Shown in pieces: positions 1-6,116 of a DNA stretch of 6,116 bases. The notes below the pieces were generated by a model that worked only from the letters and a program-made list of their open reading frames with translations, did no database searches and was not told the DNA's origin. Within the stretch, counting starts at the first letter, position 1. Each line of letters begins with the position of its first letter. The stretch lies in assembly GCA_030741175.1 (NCBI GenBank), contig JASLVT010000086.1:1-6116 (forward strand), read 5' to 3'. The DNA is from Porticoccaceae bacterium. GTDB taxonomy: Bacteria; Pseudomonadota; Gammaproteobacteria; Pseudomonadales; Porticoccaceae. A program made the position numbers and the translations under genes.

Positions 1-94
1 AAACCGCGATTACTCACCAATTATGGTTGATTTGCGAGCACAGGATTTTGCCATCGAGGGCTTGGCAGTGGGCATCGTAAGGGTGTCCATTTAA
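1..94 (+). CDS. lexA: LexA repressor, C-terminal end only (partial at left edge)
   Basis: This is the last 30 codons of a rightward gene whose start lies left of the window; it reads in frame from base 2 and ends at TAA 92-94. The tail contains 'VDLRAQDF' and 'IEGLAVGI', which match the end of the LexA S24 peptidase-like domain (E. coli has a VDLRQQSF / IEGLAVGV tail). LexA represses SOS genes and cleaves itself when RecA-ssDNA filaments form. The cleavage site, the catalytic Ser/Lys and the DNA-binding domain are outside the window, so activity cannot be judged. The protein ends with a short VRVSI tail after the conserved block. In Pseudomonas lexA also lies close to topA, which supports the call. 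Identification rests on 30 residues but the motif is distinctive. Confidence 0.88.
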   Translation, partial: NRDYSPIMVDLRAQDFAIEGLAVGIVRVSI

Positions 95-133
95 TTATCT
101 ATTCGCCGAGTAGCTCGCAACCGCCGAGGAAAC

Positions 134-152
134 CAACTTAAGAGTTAAGTTG
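134..152. terminator. AT-rich hairpin between convergent genes, possible weak terminator
   Basis: A perfect 8-bp inverted repeat, CAACTTAA / TTAAGTTG, is separated by a 3-base GAG loop. It lies 39 bases past the lexA stop and 83 bases past the stop of the leftward ferredoxin-like gene, so it could serve both transcripts. The stem has only two G-C pairs. The rightward transcript continues ATAACTTT, a poor U-tract, and the leftward one has none. It may be a weak terminator or only a processing structure. The rest of the 95-235 spacer shows no gene. Confidence 0.35.
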
Positions 153-235
153 ATAACTTTGGATGGTCATCGGCTTGGAATATTTGACAATCAATATTAA
201 GTACTTGTCTCCATACAACTACTCTCTTGCACTGA

Positions 236-592
236 CTACAGTTCAGAAGTGGCAAAACGATATTTGCTCACTGGTTTGCCATTGAGCACATGCTCCTGCA
301 GGATTGTTTCAATCACATCTGGAGTACAGCTGTGATACCAGGTGCCATCGGGGTAACTGAGCATAATTGGACCCTGCCGACAAATGCGCAAACAGTCGAC
401 TTTGGAGCGATAAACCCCCGACTCCACATCCATCAGATCTAAGTCGCGAATGCGTTTTTTTAAATAATCCCAAGATTCATTAGCTTGATCTACCGAGGCA
501 CACTTGCCTGCCGTACACAGCAATAGATGCTGGCGCGCAGAGCTCACTTTGCGCTGTGCAGCCAGAGTTTTGAGTATATCGGTATTAACCAT
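236..592 (-). CDS. 2Fe-2S ferredoxin-like protein with thioredoxin fold
   Basis: This 118-residue protein resembles the (2Fe-2S) ferredoxin family of COG3411 type, thioredoxin-fold proteins that bind a 2Fe-2S cluster and probably carry electrons in the cytoplasm; partners are unknown. Candidate ligands are Cys26 and Cys31 in 'LLLCTAGKC' and Cys67 and Cys71 in 'KVDCLRIC'. The following '[20 protein letters not shown]' block is a family hallmark and holds a fifth cysteine, Cys89. There is no signal peptide or membrane segment, and the length is usual for a single-domain member. It is the last gene of the leftward topA group, 29 bases after its neighbour. The ATG at 592 has no clear Shine-Dalgarno sequence, but no in-frame alternative fits the domain better. 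Family assignment is firm; cluster binding is inferred from the cysteines. Confidence 0.85.
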   Translation of the reverse strand: MVNTDILKTLAAQRKVSSARQHLLLCTAGKCASVDQANESWDYLKKRIRDLDLMDVESGVYRSKVDCLRICRQGPIMLSYPDGTWYHSCTPDVIETILQEHVLNGKPVSKYRFATSEL

Positions 593-621
593 AACGCTAT
601 CAGAGGACTAGAATAATAGCC

Positions 622-867
622 CTAGTGTAGGGTGTGACGCACTTCGTCATCATCTATCGATTCAGGAGCACGCTCTTCATTGATTTCGAACACCGTTTGA
701 ATACCTGCATCCATCATACTTTTGGCTACATCAACATGCTTGCCATCGAGATAATTCAACACATCTTTGGAAAAGTTAATACGGACTAGGGGCTCATCGG
801 ATCCAGCACGCTTTAGCGCCACTTCACCATTATCCATCATAATCAATTCAAACTCTGTTAGTGCCAT
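622..867 (-). CDS. Conserved hypothetical protein, 81 residues
   Basis: This small soluble protein has no recognised catalytic motif, signal peptide or membrane segment. It opens with 'MALTEFELIMMDNGEVALKR', continues with an 'EPLVRINFS' strand-like segment, and ends in an acidic tail with 'NEERAPESIDDDEVRH'. It resembles, from memory, a short hypothetical protein found between lexA and topA in Pseudomonas (near PA3009). The function is unknown and none is proposed. A TGGAA Shine-Dalgarno-like sequence (bases 875-879 on the complementary strand) sits 7 bases before the ATG and supports this start. It lies 63 bases after the DUF6586-like gene and 29 bases before the ferredoxin-like gene, so it is probably cotranscribed with both. 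The real coding status is supported by conserved gene order and a clean start. Confidence 0.8.
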   Translation of the reverse strand: MALTEFELIMMDNGEVALKRAGSDEPLVRINFSKDVLNYLDGKHVDVAKSMMDAGIQTVFEINEERAPESIDDDEVRHTLH

Positions 868-930
868 ATTACGATTCCACTGTGTTTTTTTAAAAGTTAC
901 TAGTCCTTTTGAGACTATCGACAGTAGGTA

Positions 931-1470
931 CTAAAACTCAACCATCATATCTCGTTGTCGATCAACCAACTCTTGTAGCTGAGTCAACCATAATTGTGCC
1001 CGTTCAAGTGTCCAGTCGACAAGCTTAGCACCTTCAGCATTGGTTGCGTCAACCGCAATAATCGGCAGGCGGTCAACATCCATTTCAGCCTTGCGTATTA
1101 CCGGCAATTGATACACCTGAGCCTGTGCGTTGAGTAATTCCGCTACCCAAGATTGACTGTCTGCAGCCAACGCTTGCATTTCAGTGGCCTCGCCCGGACA
1201 TTTACCTTCTGACGCAAGCATTTCCACCAAAAGATCTGCACTTGTCACATCATCAGGCGACGGTAGCTTGTAATTACTAGCGACATCCCGCAGATGGAAA
1301 TGCCATGCCTGATACAGCTGCACCGCCACCGACTGTGCAATTGCTTCAGCCTGATGACTGTCACTGTACGCCCCCTGCCCCGACATATTGGCAGGATCCG
1401 CCAAGGCGATTAATTGCTTGGCAAACAATAGTTTTTGATTAACCGCTGATAGGTAGATGGAGAGTGCCAC
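931..1470 (-). CDS. DUF6586-like hypothetical protein (GTG start)
   Basis: This is a 179-residue soluble protein of unknown function, probably the counterpart of the DUF6586 protein next to topA in Pseudomonas (PA3010). It begins (V/M)ALSIYLSAVNQKLLFAK, the usual short lead-in to a helical N-terminal region with the 'NQKL.FA' motif, and is largely alpha-helical by composition, with helix-prone segments around 'AQSVAVQLYQAWHFHL' and the C-terminal 'WTLERAQLWLTQLQELVD'. The frame stays open upstream to an ATG at 1566, but that would overlap topA by 92 bases and add residues unlike the family. The GTG at 1470 lies 4 bases past the topA TAA and is preferred. The Shine-Dalgarno signal is weak: the nearest AAAAGGG-like sequence is about 14 bases away. 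Translational coupling to topA would explain this. No function can be read from the sequence. Confidence 0.75.
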   Translation of the reverse strand: MALSIYLSAVNQKLLFAKQLIALADPANMSGQGAYSDSHQAEAIAQSVAVQLYQAWHFHLRDVASNYKLPSPDDVTSADLLVEMLASEGKCPGEATEMQALAADSQSWVAELLNAQAQVYQLPVIRKAEMDVDRLPIIAVDATNAEGAKLVDWTLERAQLWLTQLQELVDRQRDMMVEF

Positions 1471-1474
1471 CGGT

Positions 1475-4123
1475 TTAATTACTACCCTTTTCTGCCGCAG
1501 CCCAACGGCCGTTACTGTAAAACGCACTCCAGCCAGAGGGTTTGCCATCATTCTCACTGCGCACATATTGCTCTTTGGTTTTACGACTATAACGCACTAC
1601 CGTTGGCAATCCATCGGGATCATAGGCTGGTGCCTCGAGCAAAAACTGATACTTTTGGTCAATCTGCTGTTTATAGGGCAATAACTCAGTGACCAACGGT
1701 GCTCTCGTCTCACGGTGACGCGGGAACTGACTGGCGGCGAGAAATATTCCCGAGGCGCCATCGCGTAGCACATAATGGTCATCTACTTTGGCACAGCGCA
1801 GCTCCGGCATAGCAATGGGATCTACCTTCGGCGGTGCCGCCTCCCCATTGCGCAATAGTTTGCGCGTATTTTTACATGGCTCGCCTGGGGCAGTCTCACC
1901 GGTACAGCCAAAATACTTACCAAAGCGGCCGGTCTTTAACTGCATATCACTACCGCATTTATCGCATTCAAGTACTGGCCCCTCATAACCCTTGATCACA
2001 TATTGACCAAACTCGATTTCATGACCACTGCAGTCTGGATTATTACCACAGACATGTAGTTTGCGAGTTTCATCTAACAGATAACTGTCCATTGAGGTAT
2101 TGCATAGCTTGCAGCGGTGCTTGTGCAATAACAGCTTAGATTCTGCCTCATCATCTTCTTCAATATTGACAGCTTCATCACCAGCGGTGAGATTAACAGT
2201 ATGCTTACAGCGCTCCTTAGGCGGCAAGGAGTAACCAGAACAACCTAAAAACACACCTGTTCCAGCAGTTCTAATCATCATCGGACGACCACATTTAGAA
2301 CATTCAATATCGGTGGCTGAGGGATTGTTAGGACGCATGCCACCCTCTTCATTTTGGGCACGATTCAGTTTTTCATTAAAATCGCCGTAGAATCGATTCA
2401 GCACCTGCTTCCAATTCAGCTTGCCTTCGGCTATATCATCCAACTGCGCTTCCATGGTAGCGGTAAAACCATAATCCATCAGATCGGTAAAGTTCTCGGA
2501 TAGCCGATCGGTAACAATATCACCAATTTTTTCAGCATAGAGTCGCTTATTCTCAATGCGCACATAGCCGCGATCCTGAATCGTTGAAATAATCGCTGCA
2601 TAGGTGGACGGACGGCCAATACCGCGCTTTTCGAGATCCTTGACCAATGCCGCTTCAGAATAACGCGCCGTGGGTTTAGTAAAGTGCTGCTGAGGGATCA
2701 GCCCCAATAAGCTCATTGCATCGCCAGTCTGCAAATCGGGTAACTCATCGTCTTCGTCTCTGGCGGGCATCACAGCTAAATAACCATCAAAGCGCGTTAC
2801 CCGACCCTTACACTGCATCTCGTAATCGCCCGCTGTGACAGTAATCGTTGTCGCGGTAAATTCGGCTGGCGTCATCTGGCAGGCAACAAACTGTTGCCAA
2901 ATCATCTGATAGAGTCTGCGCGCATCCACTTCCATATCGCCCAAATCACCTGGGGAGATATCAACATTTGATGGCCTGACGGCCTCGTGAGCATCCTGAG
3001 CACCGGATTTACTGCTGTAGGAGTTGGGTTGCTCTGGTAAATATCTACTGCCGTGTCGCTGCTGAATATACTCTCGACAGGAGTTGACCGCATCGGCACT
3101 GAGGTTAGTCGAGTCAGTACGCATATAGGTGATGTAACCAGCTTCATAGAGACGCTGAGCCATCATCATGGTTTTCTTTACGCCAAAGCCCAATCTGGTG
3201 CTAGCCGCCTGTTGCAATGTCGAGGTGATAAATGGCGCTGAGGGTTTAGACTTGGTCGGTTTGTCTTCACGTTTGCTAACAACGTAGTCCGACCCACGCA
3301 GGGCCGCCAACGCCGTATCGGTCTGCTCTTTATTGCCTGGACGGAAGCCTTTTCCTTGATATTTCTTAATATCAAAGCGCAGCTTCGCATCATCATTATG
3401 TTGCTGATGTTCAAGATCCGCCTGGACTGTCCAATACTCCTCGGGGACAAAGGCTCTAATTTCACGCTCACGCTCGACAATGAGCTTAACCGCAACTGAT
3501 TGCACCCGACCAGCGGATAAACCCCGCCCCACTTTTGCCCAAAGCAACGGCGATACCATAAACCCGACGACGCGATCGAGAAACCGTCGCGCCTGTTGCG
3601 CATCAACCCGATTGGTATTGAGTTCACCCGGCGCTTCGAATGCAGTGCGTATGGCTTTTTTGGTAATTTCATTGAACACCACACGCTTGTAGCGGCTATC
3701 TTCGCCACCGATTACCTGCGTTAGATGCCAAGCAATGGCTTCTCCCTCTCTATCCATATCCGTCGCGAGATAAACCGTGTCTGCATTTTTTGCCAGCTTT
3801 TTCAGTTCGGCAACAACTTTCTCTTTACCGGGCAATGTTGCGTACTCAGCCTGCCAATCATTCTCCGGATCGATACCCATGCTCTTGACCAACTGTGCTT
3901 TGGCCTTCTTCTGCTTGTGTATGGCCTTTTCTTCCGCCGATAACTTGCGAGTAATGGCCGCCTGTCGCGCGCGCTCTTTGGGATCCGTAGTGGTGCGACT
4001 GGCACCAGTGGGCAGATCACGAACATGACCTACACTGGACTTCACAACATAGTCATCACCCAGATAGCGATTGATTGTTTTGGCTTTTGCCGGCGACTCT
4101 ACAATGACTAAAGATTTACCCAT
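1475..4123 (-). CDS. topA: DNA topoisomerase I (type IA), omega protein
   Basis: An 882-residue enzyme that relaxes negative supercoils by cutting one strand and passing the other through the gap; the E. coli protein has 865 residues. The TOPRIM domain starts with '[10 protein letters not shown]' (Glu9 is the catalytic acid) and carries the Mg-binding DxDxE motif at Asp122, Asp124 and Glu126 ('[13 protein letters not shown]'). The active-site tyrosine is Tyr333 in '[13 protein letters not shown]', followed by Arg335. Three four-cysteine zinc modules follow: Cys608/611/628/639, Cys671/674/692/698 and Cys720/723/740/750. The last 110 residues match the zinc-ribbon-like C-terminal domains of the E. 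coli enzyme ('[10 protein letters not shown]', 'ETRAPLV', 'RKTKEQYV', 'GWSAFY'). All key residues are present, so it should be active. The ATG at 4123 has AAGGA (4136-4140) 12 bases upstream, slightly far. It is the first gene of the leftward group. Confidence 0.98.
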   Translation of the reverse strand: MGKSLVIVESPAKAKTINRYLGDDYVVKSSVGHVRDLPTGASRTTTDPKERARQAAITRKLSAEEKAIHKQKKAKAQLVKSMGIDPENDWQAEYATLPGKEKVVAELKKLAKNADTVYLATDMDREGEAIAWHLTQVIGGEDSRYKRVVFNEITKKAIRTAFEAPGELNTNRVDAQQARRFLDRVVGFMVSPLLWAKVGRGLSAGRVQSVAVKLIVEREREIRAFVPEEYWTVQADLEHQQHNDDAKLRFDIKKYQGKGFRPGNKEQTDTALAALRGSDYVVSKREDKPTKSKPSAPFITSTLQQAASTRLGFGVKKTMMMAQRLYEAGYITYMRTDSTNLSADAVNSCREYIQQRHGSRYLPEQPNSYSSKSGAQDAHEAVRPSNVDISPGDLGDMEVDARRLYQMIWQQFVACQMTPAEFTATTITVTAGDYEMQCKGRVTRFDGYLAVMPARDEDDELPDLQTGDAMSLLGLIPQQHFTKPTARYSEAALVKDLEKRGIGRPSTYAAIISTIQDRGYVRIENKRLYAEKIGDIVTDRLSENFTDLMDYGFTATMEAQLDDIAEGKLNWKQVLNRFYGDFNEKLNRAQNEEGGMRPNNPSATDIECSKCGRPMMIRTAGTGVFLGCSGYSLPPKERCKHTVNLTAGDEAVNIEEDDEAESKLLLHKHRCKLCNTSMDSYLLDETRKLHVCGNNPDCSGHEIEFGQYVIKGYEGPVLECDKCGSDMQLKTGRFGKYFGCTGETAPGEPCKNTRKLLRNGEAAPPKVDPIAMPELRCAKVDDHYVLRDGASGIFLAASQFPRHRETRAPLVTELLPYKQQIDQKYQFLLEAPAYDPDGLPTVVRYSRKTKEQYVRSENDGKPSGWSAFYSNGRWAAAEKGSN

Positions 4124-4135
4124 AGGGGCTTCGAT

Positions 4136-4140
4136 TCCTT
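4136..4140 (-). promoter_or_regulatory. Ribosome binding site of topA
   Basis: AAGGA on the leftward strand, 12 bases before the topA ATG. The spacing is longer than the usual 5-9 bases. No nearer purine-rich sequence is seen and the [10 protein letters not shown] start is the conserved one, so this is the best candidate. Confidence 0.55.
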
Positions 4141-4164
4141 AAAAAAGCGATACCAATTTCCGCC

Positions 4165-4196
4165 TTGTCTGACTCAAAAAATGACTAATCAGACAA
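4165..4196. repeat. Spaced inverted repeat TTGTCTG-N18-CAGACAA, copy 1
   Basis: TTGTCTG at 4165-4171 and CAGACAA at 4190-4196 are perfect reverse complements separated by 18 bases; one more base pair inward gives an 8-bp stem (TTGTCTGA / TCAGACAA). The element lies 42 bases upstream of the topA start, in its predicted 5' leader. It could be an operator for a dimeric regulator or a leader-RNA hairpin with a 16-base loop. The same element occurs again at 4231-4262. Confidence 0.6.
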
Positions 4197-4212
4197 CTTT
4201 GTTAAAGACAAG

Positions 4213-4230
4213 GTGCGCATATATACGTGT
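4213..4230. other. 18-bp alternating purine-pyrimidine tract over the topA -10 box
   Basis: Every base from 4213 to 4230 alternates purine and pyrimidine (GTGCGCATATATACGTGT on the + strand). Such tracts can flip to Z-DNA under negative supercoiling, and the TATATA core melts easily. It covers the whole predicted topA -10 hexamer. Alternation is seen directly; a structural role is inference. Confidence 0.6.
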
Positions 4231-4249
4231 TTGTCTGCCCTTTGGTCAA
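4220..4249 (-). promoter_or_regulatory. Predicted sigma70-type promoter of topA
   Basis: On the leftward strand a -35 box TTGACC (4244-4249) and a -10 box TATATA (4220-4225) are separated by 18 bases. Transcription would start near 4213, giving a leader of about 90 bases before the topA ATG. The -35 box matches five of six consensus bases and the -10 box four of six. The promoter lies fully inside the gap after the upstream gene, so topA and the three genes below it can be expressed independently of that gene. Confidence 0.55.
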
Positions 4250-4262
4250 GCTTCACAGACAA
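4231..4262. repeat. Spaced inverted repeat TTGTCTG-N18-CAGACAA, copy 2
   Basis: TTGTCTG at 4231-4237 and CAGACAA at 4256-4262 repeat the architecture of copy 1 with the same 7-bp arms and 18-base gap. Its right arm overlaps the last codons of the membrane protein gene (which ends at 4253), and its gap contains the topA -35 box. A fifth, one-mismatch half-site (AAGACAA, 4205-4211) lies between the two pairs. It may be an operator, or the 3' hairpin of the upstream transcript, though no U-tract follows. Confidence 0.6.
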
Positions 4263-4738
4263 ATTTCTTCAGCTTTCTGTCGCAATAGCAGCAAAAGCTG
4301 ATTAATTTTCTGCACATCGTCGGCGTCACCCCGCTCACTCCAAATAACACCAATACCCTCATCACTGGCGACAAGAGCAGTAACTGACTCCGGCATCTCT
4401 CTGGTCACTTGCGCCAAAGCATCATGTATTGCGGCGCTTGACTGATTTAGATACCAATGCCAGCCATCACAATGAGACTCCCAACCGCGCTCACTGTAAC
4501 GCTGTAGCACCCAATGCTGTCGATAGTCTGCATCTGACCAGGGCAAACGATAACAGACCGTTTCAAGTCGCAGCTCATCCTCGCGCGCATCGGGGCGACG
4601 GTGCAACTTCACCTGCAACAATAAACTGGTGGCCAACCGACGTAATTCCATAACCTGCTGTTGATGCGGTGACTGCTTAAACCACATAAGCGGTGATATC
4701 ACCAGTGCCAAACACAACAGTATCAACAACCATGTCAT
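4253..4738 (-). CDS. Hypothetical single-pass membrane protein
   Basis: This 161-residue protein has one N-terminal hydrophobic segment (residues 3-20, 'WLLILLCLALVISPLMWF') followed by a basic stretch and a soluble domain rich in Trp, Gln and Arg, with a helical C-terminus ('KINQLLLLLRQKAEE'). This suggests an inner-membrane anchor with a cytoplasmic domain. It probably corresponds to the hypothetical protein upstream of topA in Pseudomonas (PA3012), whose function is unknown to me. No catalytic motif is recognised. Three cysteines lie in the soluble part or near the end and form no CxxC pair. The ATG at 4738 is the only start that keeps the whole hydrophobic segment; the Shine-Dalgarno signal is weak. 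It is separated from topA by 129 bases holding a promoter, so it is likely its own transcription unit. Confidence 0.75.
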   Translation of the reverse strand: MTWLLILLCLALVISPLMWFKQSPHQQQVMELRRLATSLLLQVKLHRRPDAREDELRLETVCYRLPWSDADYRQHWVLQRYSERGWESHCDGWHWYLNQSSAAIHDALAQVTREMPESVTALVASDEGIGVIWSERGDADDVQKINQLLLLLRQKAEEICL

Positions 4739-4750
4739 TTCTAACTACCC

Positions 4751-4779
4751 TATATAAAGTTAACACCGAACTGCTACAA
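4751..4779 (-). promoter_or_regulatory. Possible promoter of the membrane protein gene
   Basis: On the leftward strand TTGTAG (4774-4779) and TATATA (4751-4756) are separated by 17 bases. The predicted start, near 4744, would leave only about 6 bases before the ATG at 4738. The mRNA would then be almost leaderless, which agrees with the lack of a clear Shine-Dalgarno sequence but also weakens the call. Confidence 0.4.
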
Positions 4780-4780
4780 T
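4772..4780 (+). promoter_or_regulatory. Extended -10 promoter of the usp gene
   Basis: TGCTACAAT is an extended -10 element (TGn followed by TACAAT, five of six consensus bases). No good -35 box lies 16-18 bases upstream, as is common for extended -10 promoters. Transcription would begin near 4787, giving a leader of about 42 bases with a proper ribosome binding site. Confidence 0.5.
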
Positions 4781-4814
4781 CCTAGCGCTGATGACATTGT
4801 CAATAACCATTACC

Positions 4815-4819
4815 GAGGA
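4815..4819 (+). promoter_or_regulatory. Ribosome binding site of the usp gene
   Basis: GAGGA lies 9 bases before the ATG at 4829. It is the clearest Shine-Dalgarno sequence in the window and fixes the start. Confidence 0.75.
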
Positions 4820-4828
4820 CTAACACTC

Positions 4829-5266
4829 ATGTCTAGCTACCAGCATGTTTTAGTCGGCTTGGATCTATCAACAGAATCACAGCAAGTGATAGATCGGGTC
4901 AAGTTTCTTTTCGCTAATACTGATACAAAAATCTCACTCTGCCATATTCTGGAGCCTTTGGCGTTCACCTACGGCGGAGACATCCCCGTAGATCTATCCG
5001 ATGTTCAAAATCAATTACAGCAACAGGCGACAGAACGTTTGGCTACATTTGCACAGCAACTACCAGTAAGTTCAGCTGATCAACATATAGTTTTAGGACA
5101 TCCGGCTCAAGAAATGCATAATTTGGCCAAACAGGAGAATATTGATTTGATTGTGGTTGGAAGCCATGGCCGCCATGGGCTAGCGCTTATTTTTGGCTCC
5201 ACCAGCAACTCCGTTCTGCACGGTGCTAGCTGTGATGTTCTTGCAGTAAGAATTGCAGATAGTTAG
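4829..5266 (+). CDS. Universal stress protein, UspA family
   Basis: A single-domain 145-residue Usp protein, the usual family length; these cytoplasmic dimers help cells survive starvation, oxidants and other stress. The first strand 'HVLVGLDLS' (residues 6-14) is typical. The C-terminal region has 'VVGSHGRHGLALIFGSTSNS', corresponding to the G-x2-G-x9-G-(S/T) nucleotide motif of ATP-binding members: Gly111, Gly114, Gly123, Ser124. The second gap here is 8 residues instead of 9, as I recall for several gammaproteobacterial UspA-like proteins, so ATP binding is uncertain. The strand 'CDVLAVRI' closes the domain. In Pseudomonas a usp gene (PA3017) also lies between topA and slt. It is transcribed away from the membrane protein gene. 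No specific symbol is assigned because the family has many paralogues. Confidence 0.93.
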   Translation: MSSYQHVLVGLDLSTESQQVIDRVKFLFANTDTKISLCHILEPLAFTYGGDIPVDLSDVQNQLQQQATERLATFAQQLPVSSADQHIVLGHPAQEMHNLAKQENIDLIVVGSHGRHGLALIFGSTSNSVLHGASCDVLAVRIADS

Positions 5267-5270
5267 CAAT

Positions 5271-5308
5271 CTGTAGATTGGCAATCAACTAACTCGCACA
5301 ATCTACAG
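5271..5308. terminator. 10-bp inverted repeat after usp, possible terminator or attenuator
   Basis: CTGTAGATTG (5271-5280) and CAATCTACAG (5299-5308) are perfect reverse complements with an 18-base loop, beginning 4 bases past the usp stop. No U-tract follows, so it is not a classic intrinsic terminator. The left arm can also pair within CAATCTGTAGATTG (5267-5280), giving a competing small hairpin. It may end or stabilise the usp transcript. Confidence 0.45.
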
Positions 5309-5360
5309 CAAACTGGTACCTTTCTATCCGAGTACTAACCCTTTATCGTTGTGATGAGCA

Positions 5361-6116
5361 ATGCAGTCAATATCGTTAGCAAAGTCAGTTTCCGTTTTAG
5401 TCTTGTTGCTAGTTGTGATGCAATTTGGCGCTGCATTTGCCAATGATATGCCTATCGACTCATTAGAAGGTAGCTCCAATTCCGACACCGCCGAACTATC
5501 CGAGCAACGGCTGACGCAACAGCGTCAACGCTACGTCAGAGCGATGCGTATGGTGCGTGAGGGACAGTGGCAACGCCTCCGACAATATCGCGGCGAACTC
5601 ACGAGCTATCCTCTTTATCCCTACTTAATCTATGCAGATCTTATCGCTGACTTGCACTACAAGCGTCGTTCAGCCGTCAACGCTTACCTGACTGAGTATG
5701 CAGATACTGTTAAAGCGACGCATCTACGTAATCGCTGGTTGGAATATCTCGCCAAACGCGGTTACTGGAAAGCCTATACTGAGGCGTACCAACCGAGCAC
5801 CGCCAATCACAGCCAGCAGTGCAACTTTTACCTAGCGCACTACAGATTAGGTAACCACAGCAAAGCTATTAATGGTGGGCTAGCGGTATGGGCCAATGGC
5901 CGCTCAATGCCAAAGGCTTGTGATCGTCTGTTTGGCATCCTAATTAAACAAGGACATATCAGTGAAGCACTGGCATGGCAACGATTTAATGCTGCGATGG
6001 ATCAGCATAACTATCAACTAGCGCGGTACTTAAAACGTTTTTTCCGCAGTCCCAGCTATAAACAGCGCTACCAACTTTACTATGCCGCCCATAGCAATCC
6101 ATGGAGTATAAATCAG
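5361..6116 (+). CDS. slt: Soluble lytic murein transglycosylase, N-terminal part (cut by right edge)
   Basis: The first 252 codons of a larger gene, open to the last base of the window. Residues 1-27 form a Sec signal peptide (basic K8, hydrophobic 'VLVLLLVVM', 'AFA' before a likely cleavage at Ala27-Asn28), placing the protein in the periplasm. The mature part is an alpha-superhelical region with the family signature 'RYVRAMRMVREGQWQRLRQY' and 'YPLYPYLIYADL' (roughly residues 60-100), like the U-domain of E. coli Slt70. Such enzymes cleave peptidoglycan between MurNAc and GlcNAc, forming 1,6-anhydroMurNAc ends. The catalytic lysozyme-like domain with its glutamate should follow beyond the window and cannot be checked. 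ATG 5361 is the first start after an in-frame stop (5352-5354) and includes the whole signal peptide; its Shine-Dalgarno sequence is weak. Pseudomonas has an slt gene (PA3020) in the same neighbourhood. Confidence 0.87.
   Translation, partial: MQSISLAKSVSVLVLLLVVMQFGAAFANDMPIDSLEGSSNSDTAELSEQRLTQQRQRYVRAMRMVREGQWQRLRQYRGELTSYPLYPYLIYADLIADLHYKRRSAVNAYLTEYADTVKATHLRNRWLEYLAKRGYWKAYTEAYQPSTANHSQQCNFYLAHYRLGNHSKAINGGLAVWANGRSMPKACDRLFGILIKQGHISEALAWQRFNAAMDQHNYQLARYLKRFFRSPSYKQRYQLYYAAHSNPWSINQ

Noticed and set aside
10..90. Leftward 26-codon ORF opposite the lexA tail
   Set aside because: The rightward strand clearly encodes the LexA C-terminus; the leftward reading resembles nothing known and has no ribosome site.
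104..128. Direct repeat CGCCGAG (104-110 and 122-128) after lexA
   Set aside because: Only two 7-base copies with no further structure; chance is likely.
184..189. TTGACA, a perfect -35-like hexamer in the spacer after lexA
   Set aside because: No -10 box occurs 16-18 bases downstream, and it points into the 3' end of a convergent gene.
868..930. Possible terminator between the DUF6586-like gene and the 81-residue gene, with a 5-bp stem and a homopolymer run
   Set aside because: In the leftward transcript the run is A rather than U and the stem is short, so it does not fit an intrinsic terminator.
931..1566. Longer DUF6586-like gene starting at the ATG at 1566
   Set aside because: It would overlap topA by 92 bases and its first 32 residues are an out-of-frame reading of the conserved topA C-terminus; the GTG at 1470 is better.
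3178..3708. Leftward 176-codon open frame inside topA, and the other long open frames within 1457-4028
   Set aside because: All lie within topA in other frames; their compositions are rich in Arg/Ser/Pro and show no family features, while topA is complete with all its motifs.
4185..4220. Leftward 11-codon ORF (MRTLSLTKLSD) upstream of topA, a possible leader peptide
   Set aside because: Its ATG overlaps the predicted -10 box and would lie before the transcription start; it has no ribosome binding site.

Overview
The window looks like core chromosome of a gammaproteobacterium. The protein sequences (LexA tail, DNA topoisomerase I, UspA-like protein, Slt-type transglycosylase) and the gene order both recall, from memory, the lexA - small genes - topA - (fad genes) - usp - (uup) - slt neighbourhood of Pseudomonas and its relatives. 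Moderate GC and many non-Pseudomonas residues suggest a marine relative (Cellvibrionales or a similar order) rather than Pseudomonas itself; this placement is inference.

Layout: the last 30 codons of lexA run rightward into the window (1-94). A 141-base convergent spacer follows, holding one AT-rich hairpin. Next comes a leftward group of four genes, read from 4123 down to 236: topA, a DUF6586-like protein (4 bases after the topA stop), an 81-residue conserved hypothetical protein, and a thioredoxin-fold 2Fe-2S ferredoxin-like protein. Gaps of 4, 63 and 29 bases fit one transcript. Upstream of topA a 129-base gap carries a sigma70-like promoter, an 18-base alternating purine-pyrimidine tract over its -10 box, and two copies of a spaced inverted repeat. 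Above that lies another leftward gene for a single-pass membrane protein (4253-4738).

A 90-base divergent spacer with overlapping promoter elements separates this protein from a rightward universal stress protein gene (4829-5266). After a gap with a strong 10-bp inverted repeat, the 5' part of a periplasmic lytic transglycosylase gene (slt type) runs off the right edge.

The genes do housekeeping and stress work: SOS repression (LexA), relaxation of negative supercoils (TopA), stress response (Usp) and peptidoglycan turnover (Slt). No mobile element, CRISPR array, RNA gene or defence system is seen. No new multi-gene system is evident. The parts most worth checking are the non-coding structures: the topA regulatory region and the usp-slt inverted repeat.
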